A stretch of DNA of 64,000 nucleotides from Mesorhizobium sp. SARCC-RB16n (lineage in GTDB: Bacteria; Pseudomonadota; Alphaproteobacteria; Rhizobiales; Rhizobiaceae), in NCBI RefSeq assembly GCF_008520305.1, contig NZ_ML703253.1:1-64000 (forward strand), in the 5' to 3' direction. Under the pieces are notes generated by a model. The model was not told where the DNA came from. It ran no database searches and was given only the letters and a program-made list of their open reading frames with translations. A program made the translations under genes and the position numbers. Below are positions 26,095-34,889 of this stretch, in pieces; the first letter of the stretch is position 1; every line of letters starts with the position of its first letter.

Positions 26095-26663
26095 AACCAA
26101 TCCGTACCGAACGTCTGATCCTGCGCAATTGGGAGGACCGCGACCGCCAATTGTTCCATCGCATCAATTCCGATGAACGCGTTATGGAGTTCTTCCCGTT
26201 TCGCCGCGACCGTGCCGCCGCCGACGCCAAGATGGATGAGTTCCGCGCCGCCATCGATCGCGACGGCATTGGCTTCGCGGCCGCGGAGATCGTTGCCACG
26301 GGCGAATGCATCGGCTTCGTCGGCATAACCGGAACCGATCATCTCGACTTCCTGCCGGCCAGCATGATCGAGATCGGCTGGCGGCTGGCGCCCGAATTCT
26401 GGGGCAAGGGGTATGTCACCGAGGCCGCCGAGGCATGGCTGGCCTACGGTTTCGAGACATTGGCCCTCGACGAAATCGTTTCCTTCGCCGTCGCCGACAA
26501 CCGCCGCTCGATTGCCGTCATGGAACGTCTCGGCATGACCGCCGATCCATCCGCCGATTTCGATCATCCCGGCATTCCCTACAGCCATCCCAAGCTCAAG
26601 CGCCATGTGTTTTACCGGCTGTCTCGCCGGGACTGGCAGGCAAGAAAAAGGGCGGCTCTCTAA
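26091..26663 (+). CDS. GNAT acetyltransferase, RimJ/RimL type
   Basis: 190 residues. Starts [18 protein letters not shown], the typical RimJ/RimL opening, with WRLAPEFWGKGYVTEAAEAWLAYG as the acetyl-CoA-binding motif A and NRRSIAVMERLGM as motif B. Translationally coupled to serB. Its substrate is unknown. The stop codon lies in the loop of a bidirectional terminator. Confidence 0.9.
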   Translation: MKPIRTERLILRNWEDRDRQLFHRINSDERVMEFFPFRRDRAAADAKMDEFRAAIDRDGIGFAAAEIVATGECIGFVGITGTDHLDFLPASMIEIGWRLAPEFWGKGYVTEAAEAWLAYGFETLALDEIVSFAVADNRRSIAVMERLGMTADPSADFDHPGIPYSHPKLKRHVFYRLSRRDWQARKRAAL

Positions 26664-26672
26664 CCGCCCTTT
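26646..26672. terminator. Bidirectional rho-independent terminator
   Basis: AAAA-GGGCGG-CTCTCTAA-CCGCCC-TTT: a 6-bp GC stem with A-run before and T-run after, between the serB-acetyltransferase operon (+) and the protease gene (-). The acetyltransferase stop TAA is in the loop. Confidence 0.75.
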
Positions 26673-26708
26673 CCATCAAAATCAGTTTTTTACAGGCCTT
26701 GCCGGGCG

Positions 26709-28226
26709 TCAATCCATCCGGATCGTCACGAACCTGAGTTCACCGGTCTTCGACGCCAGCATCAGCAGCGCGTTCTTGCGCCCCTGCTCCTTCAGCGCGC
26801 CGATCCGGTCCATGACGTCCTTGGGCGTGGCGACCGATTCCTGCGCGATCTCGGTTATCACTTCGCCCGGTTGGATACCGCGTTCGGCGGCGGCGGAGTC
26901 CTTGGCCACATCGGTGATGACGACGCCGGAGACGTCGCCGGCGATGCTGAACTTCTTGCGCGTCTCGTCGTTGAGTTCGCCGACCGTCATGCCGAGCACC
27001 GAGGCGGTCGAAACGGCCGGAGCCTTGTCGCCGCCCTTGTTCTGGTCGGTGTTGCCATTCTCACCGCTAGCGAGCTTCTCGCCATCCTCGAGCCGGCCGA
27101 GCGTCACCTTCACCGTCTGCTCGACGCCCTTGCGCACGATCAGCACGTCGACGGCCTTGCCCACGGGGCTTTCGGCGACGACGCGCGGCAGGTCGCGCAT
27201 TTCATGGATGTCCTTGCCGTCGAACTTGATGACGACGTCGCCGGCCTGGATGGTGCCGTTGTCGACAGGCCCGCCCTTGATGACGCCGGCCACCAGCGCG
27301 CCCTTGGCGGTCGCCATGCCGAGGCTTTCCGCGATGTCGTCCGTCACCGGCTGGATGCGCACGCCGAGCCAGCCGCGCCGCGTCTCGCCATACTGGCGCA
27401 ACTGGTCGACGACGCCCGAGGCGAGCTGCGAGGGAATGGAGAAACCGATGCCGATCGAGCCGCCGGACGGCGAAATGATTGCGGTGTTCATGCCGATGAC
27501 CTCGCCGGCGCTGTTGAACAGCGGCCCGCCCGAATTGCCGCGGTTGATCGCCGCATCGGTCTGGATGAAGTCGTCATAGGGGCCGGAGTTGATGTCTCGG
27601 TTGCGCGCCGAGACGATGCCGACCGTGACCGTGCCGCCGAGGCCGAACGGATTGCCGACCGCCATCACCCAGTCACCGACGCGCATCTTGGTGGAATCGC
27701 CGAATTTCACCGCCGTCAGCTTGTGGCCTTTCGGATCGACCTTCAACACCGCGACGTCGGTCTTGGTGTCGGTGCCCACCAGCGTCGCCTTCAAGGTCAC
27801 GCCATCGGAGAAATTGACCTCGATGTCGTCGGCGTCGGCGATCACGTGGTTGTTGGTGACGACGATGCCTTGCTCGGCGTCGATGACGAAACCGGATCCC
27901 AGCGACTGCACCTTCTGTGACCCACCGCCCTTGTCGCCACCGCGGTTCTTGAAGAAATCGTCGAAGAAATCCTGGAAGGGCGAGCCTTCGGGAAGTTGCG
28001 GCATCGGCACGGCGCCCGGACCTTCGGCGCCCTTCACCGTCTGCGAGGTCGAGATGTTGACCACCGCTCCGAGCACGCGTTCCGCCAGGTCGGCGACCGA
28101 GGCGGGTCCGTCGGCGGCGAATGTCGGCGTCACGAACGACGGAACGGCGACGGTGCCCAGGACAAGCACTGCCGCGCCGGCGACCAACGTCCGTCGAGCG
28201 GCGCGCAAAAGGGTGTTGGATGTCAT
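26709..28226 (-). CDS. Periplasmic Do/DegP-like serine protease
   Basis: HtrA family, 505 residues from ATG 28226 (GGGAGG upstream). It has an N-terminal signal peptide (TLVAGAAVLVLGTVAVPSFVTPTFAADG), a trypsin-like domain with triad His127 (TNNHVIA), Asp157 (TDVAVLKV) and Ser232 (GNSGGPL), and two PDZ domains. The linker between PDZ domains is Gly/Asn/Lys rich. It degrades or refolds misfolded envelope proteins. A long glycine-lysine insert precedes QSLGSGFVID. Possibly functionally linked to the nearby HflKC module in envelope quality control. Confidence 0.94.
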   Translation of the reverse strand: MTSNTLLRAARRTLVAGAAVLVLGTVAVPSFVTPTFAADGPASVADLAERVLGAVVNISTSQTVKGAEGPGAVPMPQLPEGSPFQDFFDDFFKNRGGDKGGGSQKVQSLGSGFVIDAEQGIVVTNNHVIADADDIEVNFSDGVTLKATLVGTDTKTDVAVLKVDPKGHKLTAVKFGDSTKMRVGDWVMAVGNPFGLGGTVTVGIVSARNRDINSGPYDDFIQTDAAINRGNSGGPLFNSAGEVIGMNTAIISPSGGSIGIGFSIPSQLASGVVDQLRQYGETRRGWLGVRIQPVTDDIAESLGMATAKGALVAGVIKGGPVDNGTIQAGDVVIKFDGKDIHEMRDLPRVVAESPVGKAVDVLIVRKGVEQTVKVTLGRLEDGEKLASGENGNTDQNKGGDKAPAVSTASVLGMTVGELNDETRKKFSIAGDVSGVVITDVAKDSAAAERGIQPGEVITEIAQESVATPKDVMDRIGALKEQGRKNALLMLASKTGELRFVTIRMD

Positions 28227-28371
28227 CGAGAAGCCTCCCGGCATTTCTGAAAGAGAAAAGCGCTTCGACGAAAACGCCGTGTCGCGCCATGATGGCAAGA
28301 AATACGGCACGTTTGCGGCTATGGCTATCGGCAGAGTGTAAATCGAGCGTTATTCCGCAAACCGCACGCTT

Positions 28372-28560
28372 CTACCCGCCCCGAACCAGCCAGACGATGC
28401 CGACACCGATGGCGATGGCGGCCAGCCCGCCGATCCGCAGGGCATTCTCCGGCATCGACAACACTTCGCCCGCGAGCTTCCTCGCAAAGCCGGGGAAGCC
28501 GCCATAGACTAGGCCCTCTATGACGAGGACCAGGCCTAGCGCCGCGAAGAAATCCTGCAC
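28372..28560 (-). CDS. DUF2065 small membrane protein (YjeT type)
   Basis: 62 residues with two hydrophobic helices (FFAALGLVLVIEGLVYGGFP and IGGLAAIAIGVGIVWLV). DUF2065 proteins commonly sit after hflKC; here the gene starts 6 nt after the hflC stop, so it belongs to the same operon. Function unknown. Confidence 0.85.
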   Translation of the reverse strand: MQDFFAALGLVLVIEGLVYGGFPGFARKLAGEVLSMPENALRIGGLAAIAIGVGIVWLVRGG

Positions 28561-28566
28561 CGGCCG

Positions 28567-29559
28567 TTACTGGCCGGTGCTGGGTTGTGTCGTCGGCGCG
28601 GCGGGTGCCGTCGTCGGCGTGGCAGGTGCCGGAGCCGGTGTGGCAGGTGCCGGCGGCGTCGGCTTCGCCGGCCCTTCCTTGCCGTCGGGATCGCGGAAGA
28701 AGCGGAAAAACTCCGAGTTCGGCGACAGCACCATCGTCGTTCCGGTGCTGTCCAGCGCGGTGCCATAGGCATTCATCGACCGATAGAAATCGAAGAAGGC
28801 CGGATCACGCTGATAGGCTCCCGCGAAGGTGGCGCTGCGCTGGGCTTCGCCCTCGCCGCGCAGGATCTCGGACTCCTTCCGCGCTTCGGCAACGATCTCG
28901 ACCACTTCACGATCGGCGCGTGCCGTGATGCGCTGTGCCGCTTCGTTGCCGCGTGCCCTCAGCCGCGCAGCCTCCGCCAGGCGTTCCGCCTTCATGCGGT
29001 CGTAGGTCTGCTGTGAAACTTCGGCCGTCAGATCGGTGCGGCGGATGCGGACGTCCTCGATCTGCAAGCCGAGCGAGGTGGCGTCGGGCCTGAGCTGATC
29101 GCGAACTTCGCGCATCATCACGGCACGCTCTTCGGAGAGCGCGGCCGCGAAATCGCGCAGACCGTAGACGCGGCGCAAGGCAGCGTCGAGACGCGTCCTG
29201 AGCCGGGCTTCGGCCAGTTCGATCTGACCGGACACTGCCGCACGGAAGACACGCGGATCCGAGATGCGATAGGCGATGAAGGCATCGACCTCATAGAACT
29301 TGCCGCCCGACACCTGGACGCGGATGTTGTCGAGATCGAAGCGTAGCACCCTGTTCTCGATCAGTTGCACCGTGTCGGCATCGAAGAACGAGAACGGCGC
29401 CTTGAAGTAGATGCCCGGCTCGCTCTTGACGTCGACGATCTCGCCGAAGCGGAGCACCAGCGCCTGCTGACGCGCATTGACCACGAAGACCGAGGAATAG
29501 ATCAGGAACAGGATGACCGCCGCAACGACGACGACGATGGGAAGACGGTTGGCCATCAC
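28567..29559 (-). CDS. hflC: HflC, regulator of FtsH protease
   Basis: SPFH/prohibitin-family membrane protein, 330 residues: a single N-terminal anchor (LPIVVVVAAVILFLIYSSVFVV), the SPFH domain (RQQALVLRFGEIVDVKSEPGIYFKAP), a coiled coil rich in Arg/Glu/Ala, and a C-terminal Pro/Ala-rich tail (about the last 45 residues) longer than usual. It overlaps hflK by 4 nt. HflK and HflC form a cage around FtsH in the inner membrane. Confidence 0.95.
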   Translation of the reverse strand: MMANRLPIVVVVAAVILFLIYSSVFVVNARQQALVLRFGEIVDVKSEPGIYFKAPFSFFDADTVQLIENRVLRFDLDNIRVQVSGGKFYEVDAFIAYRISDPRVFRAAVSGQIELAEARLRTRLDAALRRVYGLRDFAAALSEERAVMMREVRDQLRPDATSLGLQIEDVRIRRTDLTAEVSQQTYDRMKAERLAEAARLRARGNEAAQRITARADREVVEIVAEARKESEILRGEGEAQRSATFAGAYQRDPAFFDFYRSMNAYGTALDSTGTTMVLSPNSEFFRFFRDPDGKEGPAKPTPPAPATPAPAPATPTTAPAAPTTQPSTGQ

Positions 29560-30671
29560 TGGGTACCTCCCGTTTTCGCGGCGGGCGCTGCCGGTGCCGG
29601 CGGTTTCGGTAGCAACGCGGGCAGCGGCAGATAGGGCACGACACCCTGTCCGTTGCCCTGCTCGACGATGACCTTGCTCGAGTCCTTCAGAACCCTCTCC
29701 ATGGTTTCCAGATAAAGACGTTTGCGCGTGACGTCGGGTGCTTTGACATATTCGTCGTAGACGGAGATGAAGCGCTGGGCTTCACCTTCGGCTTCCTGCA
29801 CCACACGATTTTTGTACGCCGCCGCGTCTTCGCGGACCTGGGCCGCCTCGCCGCGTGCCTGGCCGAGCTTCTGGTTGGAATACTGATTGGCCTGCTCGAC
29901 GAACTTGTCCTCGTCCTGCTCGGCGCGCTGCACCTCGTCGAACGCGTCTGCAACCTCGCGTGGCGGCGCTGCATCCTCGATGGAGACGGCATTGACCTGC
30001 AGGCCGGCCTTGTAGCCGTCCAGCGTCGTCTGGATGATCTCGCGCACCGAGGCGGCAATGCCCTGGCGGTCGTCGCGGAAAATGTCCTGCGCCGGACGGC
30101 GGCCGACGGCTTCGCGCATGGCGCTCTCGGCAACCTGCCGCAGCATGCCGTCCGGATCGGAGACATCAAACAGATAAGCGCGGGGATCGGACACCTGGTA
30201 GGCCACCGAAAACTGCACATTGACGATATTCTGGTCGCCCGAGAGCATCAGGCCGTTACCGCTGGTGTTGCCACCGCCAATGTCGACGAGCTGCTCTGAA
30301 ATCTTGGCCGTCTCGACGGTTTCAACCGGCCACCAGTGGAAATGCAGGCCTGGCTGGGAAAGCTCTGCCTTCGGCTTGCCGAAACGCAGTTCGACCGCGA
30401 CCTCGTCGGGCTGCACGGTATAGACCGCCTGGAAGGCCCACAGAACAACCAGCACCGCGGCGATCAGCCCGAACACGGCCGGACTGGCGCCACCGCCGCC
30501 GGGCAACGCACGCCGGAGCCGATCCTGGCCACGGCGAATGATGTCTTCGAGGTCGGGAGGCGACCCCTGCGGGCCGCTCGGTCCCTTCGGTCCCTGCCCC
30601 CAGGGTCCCTGATTGTTACCGCCGCCACCCCACGGGCCGCCGCCTCCGCCACCTTTGTCGTTCCAGGGCAT
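29556..30671 (-). CDS. hflK: HflK, regulator of FtsH protease
   Basis: 371 residues from ATG 30671 (AAGGACATTC upstream). A Gly/Trp/Asn-rich N-terminus (MPWNDKGGGGGGPWGG) typical of HflK, a membrane helix (AVFGLIAAVLVVLWAFQAVY), the SPFH domain (PDEVAVELRFGKPKAELSQPG) and the conserved NAVSIEDAAPPREVADAFDEV. First gene of the hflK-hflC-DUF2065 operon. Confidence 0.95.
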   Translation of the reverse strand: MPWNDKGGGGGGPWGGGGNNQGPWGQGPKGPSGPQGSPPDLEDIIRRGQDRLRRALPGGGGASPAVFGLIAAVLVVLWAFQAVYTVQPDEVAVELRFGKPKAELSQPGLHFHWWPVETVETAKISEQLVDIGGGNTSGNGLMLSGDQNIVNVQFSVAYQVSDPRAYLFDVSDPDGMLRQVAESAMREAVGRRPAQDIFRDDRQGIAASVREIIQTTLDGYKAGLQVNAVSIEDAAPPREVADAFDEVQRAEQDEDKFVEQANQYSNQKLGQARGEAAQVREDAAAYKNRVVQEAEGEAQRFISVYDEYVKAPDVTRKRLYLETMERVLKDSSKVIVEQGNGQGVVPYLPLPALLPKPPAPAAPAAKTGGTQ

Positions 30672-30837
30672 GAATGTCCTTTCGCTTGGAATTCCCTCAA
30701 GCGCCGCGGTGACGGCGCAAATCCAGTGTCGTTCTTCTATAGGGACGCCACGGCACGCTTTCAACGCGATGCCCGTCGACTTCATCCGTTTTGGGTCGGT
30801 AGCGACCCTTTGTCGTCCTACAATTGTGTTTTTATCT

Positions 30838-31356
30838 TCAAACTATCTCGCGGCGGCGCTCGTAAACCGTATAGCGCGTCGCATGGCTGTCCTTTTCCCC
30901 TGATGGAACCTCCTGCGAACTGACCACGTGCCATGACTTCGAGTCGATCGGCGGGAAATGAGCATCGCCGTCGACGGCTGCCAGCACATGGGTGACATGC
31001 AGACGGTCGGCCAGCGGCAGCGCCTGGGCATAGATCTCGCCGCCGCCGATGACGCAGACCTCGTCGACGCCTGCCATGCAGCGTCCGCGCACGGTCGCCA
31101 GCTGGATCGCGGCTTCCAGAGTATGCGCCACCTCTACGCCCTCGGCGCGCCACGCCTTGTCGCGGGTGACGACGATGTTCAGCCTGCCCGGCAGCGGACG
31201 GCCGATGCCTTCATAGGTCTTGCGGCCCATGATGATGGGCTTGCCCATCGTGTCGGCCTTGAAGCGCTTGAGGTCGGTGGAGAGCCGCCAGGGCAACCCG
31301 CCGTCCCGCCCGATCACGCCGTTCTCGGCGATGGCGACATAGATCGCAACATGCAT
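30838..31356 (-). CDS. folA: Dihydrofolate reductase
   Basis: NADPH-dependent reduction of dihydrofolate to tetrahydrofolate, needed after thymidylate synthase. 172 residues: VAIAENGVIGRDGGLPWRLSTDLKRFK with the substrate-binding acidic residue, then PIIMGRKTYEGIGRPLPGR and EVCVIGGGEIYAQALPLAD. The ATG overlaps the DUF4424 stop by one base (ATGA), so the two are coupled. thyA lies 5.4 kb away, not in the same operon. Confidence 0.96.
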   Translation of the reverse strand: MHVAIYVAIAENGVIGRDGGLPWRLSTDLKRFKADTMGKPIIMGRKTYEGIGRPLPGRLNIVVTRDKAWRAEGVEVAHTLEAAIQLATVRGRCMAGVDEVCVIGGGEIYAQALPLADRLHVTHVLAAVDGDAHFPPIDSKSWHVVSSQEVPSGEKDSHATRYTVYERRREIV

Positions 31357-32369
31357 CAGTTTGCGTCCCCGCCATTGTTGTCCGCCGGTTCGAGCAGGAG
31401 GATGTCGATATCGTGCTCGGGATAGAAATCGTCCGCCGTCATCTCGAAGCTCGTCGGCCCGACCTTTTTGACAGTGTCGCCGCAGAACGAGACCAAGGCT
31501 TTCGGATTGCCCTTGTCGACGGTCAGCTTGAACTTGCCGATGGTGCCCGCCGCCCAGTTGCCGCCGGTGGTCAGGATATAGGCGATGCGGCTTTCGTAGA
31601 ATTTGGGATAGCCGTCCGGATTGTCCTTCGCCGCCTTGCGCACCGCATTCTCGAACGCGTCGTCCATGCAGTAGCGGGTCTTGTAGGCCGCGTATGAGCT
31701 CTGGAACTGGCCTTCATTGAAAAAGCTGACGGAAGACGTGCCGCCGACGCTCGGCTTGTAGCGGTGCGAGACGTGAACGTCCTTGTTGGCCGGAAAAGTC
31801 GAGCGCCACCAATAGGTCGAGCGCAATTGCCAAAACGGCGAATAGCCGGGTTTCTGGCTACTGTCGGCTCCCGGATCCTCGATGATGATGCCGCGGTTGA
31901 CCCAGTCGTCGGCCACCGCTTGCGGCAGCTTCGCCAGCGCCGCCTTGGCGGCGTCTCCGAACGGATAGAAGGGCACATTCTGTGCCTTCAAATCGGCGCT
32001 GATGTCGATGCCGAGCGCGATCACCTTCTGCTCGAGTTGCGGCTTTGCCGGCGCGCCTTCGATCGTCACCTCGAAGCCGAGGAAATTGTCGCTCTGGTTT
32101 TCGGGGATCGCCGGCATCTCTTCGGGATCGCCGGAAATGTCGGGCATGGGGAAGGCGACGATCGCGTCGACATCCTTGTCGGTGTTGTTGTGGAAAACGT
32201 AATCCACAGTCACCTTTTCGGGCGAGATGACGAGGTTCTCGCTTTGCATCGCCACGGCATCGTTGCGCGACAGGATGAGGCCGCCGGTGCCAAGCTCGGC
32301 CACCGAATCGTTGGCCAATGCAGGCGCCGCCGACAGGGCCAGCAAGGTGGTCAGAACAGATCGCAGCAT
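31356..32369 (-). CDS. DUF4424 exported protein
   Basis: 337 residues from ATG 32369. Signal peptide MLRSVLTTLLALSAAPALAND; mature part starts VAELGTGGLILSRNDAVAM and contains VDYVFHNNTDKDVDAIVAFPMPDI, the DUF4424 hallmark. Probably periplasmic or outer-membrane-associated with a beta-rich fold. Function unknown. It precedes folA in an overlapping two-gene unit, which is curious because no shared role is evident. Confidence 0.85.
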   Translation of the reverse strand: MLRSVLTTLLALSAAPALANDSVAELGTGGLILSRNDAVAMQSENLVISPEKVTVDYVFHNNTDKDVDAIVAFPMPDISGDPEEMPAIPENQSDNFLGFEVTIEGAPAKPQLEQKVIALGIDISADLKAQNVPFYPFGDAAKAALAKLPQAVADDWVNRGIIIEDPGADSSQKPGYSPFWQLRSTYWWRSTFPANKDVHVSHRYKPSVGGTSSVSFFNEGQFQSSYAAYKTRYCMDDAFENAVRKAAKDNPDGYPKFYESRIAYILTTGGNWAAGTIGKFKLTVDKGNPKALVSFCGDTVKKVGPTSFEMTADDFYPEHDIDILLLEPADNNGGDAN

Positions 32370-32459
32370 GAAAGCCCCCCTCGGCGAGAATGCCCTGATG
32401 ACCCTAGCCGTTTCACTGCGGCGTTTCAAAGCCCTTCCGCTTCCTGGGCGTGCGTGACC

Positions 32460-32519
32460 GGTCTGGAGACGCATGCGGTCTGGACACGCACGCGGTCTGG
32501 ACACGCGTGCGGTCTGGAC
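32460..32519. repeat. 17-bp tandem repeat (3.5 copies) upstream of cobF
   Basis: Units GGTCTGGAGACGCATGC (32460), GGTCTGGACACGCACGC (32477) and GGTCTGGACACGCGTGC (32494) plus a partial GGTCTGGAC (32511). Each carries an ACGCRYGC half-palindrome. Located in the 180-bp divergent region between DUF4424 and cobF. A minisatellite or multi-copy operator. Confidence 0.8.
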
Positions 32520-32551
32520 TAACAGGTTGCGATCGGGCAGGAGTTCGCGCC

Positions 32552-33313
32552 ATGCGCAAGCTTCTCGTCATCGGCATCGGCGCCGGCAATCCCGACCACA
32601 TGACTGTCCAAGCCATATCCGGCCTGAACCGGGCGGACGTCCTGTTTATTCCCGACAAGGGCGCCGACAAGACCGATCTTGCCAACCTGCGGCGCCATAT
32701 CTGCGACCGCTTCGTCACCAACCCGACCTCACGCCGGGTCGAGTTCGACGTGCCGATGCGCGCCGAGCCGACCTCTTCCTATCGCTCGACCGTTGACGAC
32801 TGGCACGAAGCCATCGCCTCCATCTACGAGGGACTGATCCGCGACGAGATTGCCGGGAATGGCTGCGGCGCCTTCCTGATCTGGGGTGATCCCTCGCTCT
32901 ATGACAGCGCATTGCGCATCCTCGAGCGAGTGCGCCTGAGGGGCAATGTCGCCTTCGACCTGGAAGTGATCCCCGGTATCACTGCCATCCAGGCGCTGGC
33001 CGCCAGCCACAAAACGGCGCTGAACCGCATCGGCGATCCCGTGCTGATCACCACCGGCCGCCGCCTGACCGAGGAAGGCATGCCGGACAATGCCGGCAGC
33101 GCCGTCGTCATGCTCGACGGCAAGTGCGCCTTCAACACGCTGGCCGACCAGGACCTTTTCATCCAGTGGGGCGCCTATCTCGGCACGCCGGACGAGATCA
33201 TCATCTCCGGCCGCCTTGGCGATGTCTGCGCCGAGATCGAAAAGCGCCGCGAGGAAGCCCGCCGGGAAAAAGGCTGGATCATGGACACGTATTTGCTAAG
33301 GAAGCAGGAGTAG
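32552..33313 (+). CDS. cobF: Precorrin-6A synthase (deacetylating)
   Basis: SAM-dependent methyltransferase of aerobic cobalamin synthesis: methylates precorrin-5 at C1 with loss of acetate. 253 residues from ATG 32552 with GGAG upstream. The tetrapyrrole-methylase pattern shows as LLVIGIGAGNPDHMTVQAI and FLIWGDPSLYDSALRIL, then VIPGITAIQALAA. Isolated from other cob genes in this window. No cobalamin riboswitch is visible upstream. Confidence 0.95.
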   Translation: MRKLLVIGIGAGNPDHMTVQAISGLNRADVLFIPDKGADKTDLANLRRHICDRFVTNPTSRRVEFDVPMRAEPTSSYRSTVDDWHEAIASIYEGLIRDEIAGNGCGAFLIWGDPSLYDSALRILERVRLRGNVAFDLEVIPGITAIQALAASHKTALNRIGDPVLITTGRRLTEEGMPDNAGSAVVMLDGKCAFNTLADQDLFIQWGAYLGTPDEIIISGRLGDVCAEIEKRREEARREKGWIMDTYLLRKQE

Positions 33314-33364
33314 TGAGTAGTGAGTAGTGAAGCCCAGCCTAATTCCCTACTGACTACTGACTAC
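33310..33364. repeat. Facing heptamer repeats carrying both stop codons
   Basis: (TAGTGAG)x3 at 33311-33331 faces (CTACTGA)x2.5 at 33347-33364. The cobF stop TAG and the regulator stop (TAG on the minus strand, 33361-33363) are both heptamer bases. The arms are complementary apart from one G.G mismatch per seven bases, so a hairpin between the convergent genes is possible. Confidence 0.65.
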
Positions 33365-33702
33365 CCCGCTTCAATCTCTGCCTGCAACGCATCCATATGT
33401 GTGGCCGCTGCTGCGGACGCCGCGCGCTCGATGGCGCGAAAACGGCTGACCACCGCTAGGCCGACCGTCGTCAGTTGCGCGCCGCCGCCCTTGCGGCCTC
33501 CGGTCTGCGCCGAGACCAGCGGCTTGCCGAACACCCGGTTCATGTCCTCGACCAGATCCCAGGCGTGCTTGTAGGACATCTCCATGCCGCGCGCGGCGGC
33601 CGAGATCGAACCGAAGGTGGCGATGTGCTCCAGAAGTTCGATCTTGCCAGGGCCTATCCGTCCGTCCGGATCGAGATTTATCCGCAGGCTCAGCGACGGC
33701 AT
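33361..33702 (-). CDS. ModE-like HTH regulator (N-terminal domain only)
   Basis: 113 residues: LysR-like winged helix of ModE (IGPGKIELLEHIATFGSISAAARGMEMSYKHAWDLVEDMN, then GRKGGGAQLTTVG). It lacks the C-terminal molybdate-binding Mop domains of E. coli ModE, as many rhizobial versions do. It precedes modC with a 74-nt gap on the same strand downstream of modABC, so it is probably the last gene of modABC-modE. Likely binds the palindrome at 36464-36481. Confidence 0.88.
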   Translation of the reverse strand: MPSLSLRINLDPDGRIGPGKIELLEHIATFGSISAAARGMEMSYKHAWDLVEDMNRVFGKPLVSAQTGGRKGGGAQLTTVGLAVVSRFRAIERAASAAAATHMDALQAEIEAG

Positions 33703-33776
33703 TTTTGCTCCTCCGCGATCGCTTCAGCTTCGGCGACCGTTATTCCCAAACAATATAGCGACTATCACCACCGCTG

Positions 33777-34889
33777 TCAGCCGTCGACCTCGAGCGGCAA
33801 GCCGGCGCCGGTGTTCGCCCGGTCGAAGCTCACAGTCTTGACCACCGCGAAGACCTTGCCGCCAAGCCGCAGCTTGAGCACCTGCCGCGACTGTTCCGTG
33901 ATGCGGGCCAGCACGGTTGCGCCGTTGCAATCGATGCCGATTTCGACCGTCGCCCCCTCGCCCGGGCTGATCGCGACGATCGTGCCCGGCAGGATGTTGA
34001 GTGCGCTGAGGCCCGTCGGTTTTTCCGTAGCGATCATCACGTCGCGAGCGCGAATGCGGATCCGCACGGGAGCCCCGGGCTTCATTGCAAGGCGCGGCAC
34101 GCGGATCTCGCCGGCGGCGGAGCCGAGCACGGTCATGCCGAAAGTCTCGTCGTGACGCAGCACCTTGGTGTCCAGCACGGCGCCACCCTCGCCGCGCTCT
34201 TCGGCCGGCAACAGGTCGAGCCTTTGCATGACAGCCTCGGTCGGGCCGCTGGCGGTGACCTTGCCCTGCGCCAGCATCACCACGTCGCTGGCCAGCCGCG
34301 CCACCTCGGCGACCGAATGGCTGACATAGACGATCGGGATCTTCGTTTCGTCGCGCAGCCGCTCGATATAGGGCAGGATCTCGGCCTTGCGCGCTTCGTC
34401 GAGCGAGGCCAGCGGCTCGTCCATGAGCAGCAGCCTCGGACTGGCAAGCAGCGCCCGCCCGATCGCCACGCGCTGTTTCTCGCCGCCCGAGAGCTTTGCC
34501 GGTCGGCGCCCGAGCAAAGGGCCGATGCCGAGCAGTTCGACCACACTGTCCATGTCCGCGTAGCGTTCCGCCGCCGGCGTGAACCAACGGCCGTAGCGCA
34601 GATTGCTCATCACGCTCATATGCGGAAACAGGCGCGCATCCTGGAACACCATGCCGATGCGGCGCTTGTGCCTTGGCACGAAAATGCCGGCGCCGGTGTC
34701 GACCAGCACGCGGCCATCGATCTCGATGCACCCCTTGTCCGGCCGAATCAGCCCGGCAATCATGTTGATGAGCGTCGTCTTACCGGAACCCGACGGCCCG
34801 AACAGCGCCGTCAGCCGTCCGGCGCTCTCGAAGCGGGCATCGATGGCGAAATCGCCGAGCCGGTGGCTGATGTCGACAAGGACGCTCAT
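33777..34889 (-). CDS. modC: Molybdate ABC transporter ATPase
   Basis: 370 residues: ABC ATPase with Walker A GPSGSGKTTLIN, signature LSGGEKQRVAIGRALL and Walker B LLLMDEPLASLDEARK, followed by a C-terminal molybdate-binding TOBE/Mop-like domain (LSALNILPGTIVAISPGEGATVEIGIDC). Overlaps modB by 4 nt. Energises uptake by ModB. Confidence 0.96.
   Translation of the reverse strand: MSVLVDISHRLGDFAIDARFESAGRLTALFGPSGSGKTTLINMIAGLIRPDKGCIEIDGRVLVDTGAGIFVPRHKRRIGMVFQDARLFPHMSVMSNLRYGRWFTPAAERYADMDSVVELLGIGPLLGRRPAKLSGGEKQRVAIGRALLASPRLLLMDEPLASLDEARKAEILPYIERLRDETKIPIVYVSHSVAEVARLASDVVMLAQGKVTASGPTEAVMQRLDLLPAEERGEGGAVLDTKVLRHDETFGMTVLGSAAGEIRVPRLAMKPGAPVRIRIRARDVMIATEKPTGLSALNILPGTIVAISPGEGATVEIGIDCNGATVLARITEQSRQVLKLRLGGKVFAVVKTVSFDRANTGAGLPLEVDG

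Noticed and set aside
32460-32519. CRISPR-like array
   Set aside because: Units are directly adjacent at 17 bp with no unique spacers, so this is a simple tandem repeat.
32400-32552. Cobalamin riboswitch upstream of cobF
   Set aside because: No B12-box-like sequence was found and the region is filled by the 17-bp repeats.
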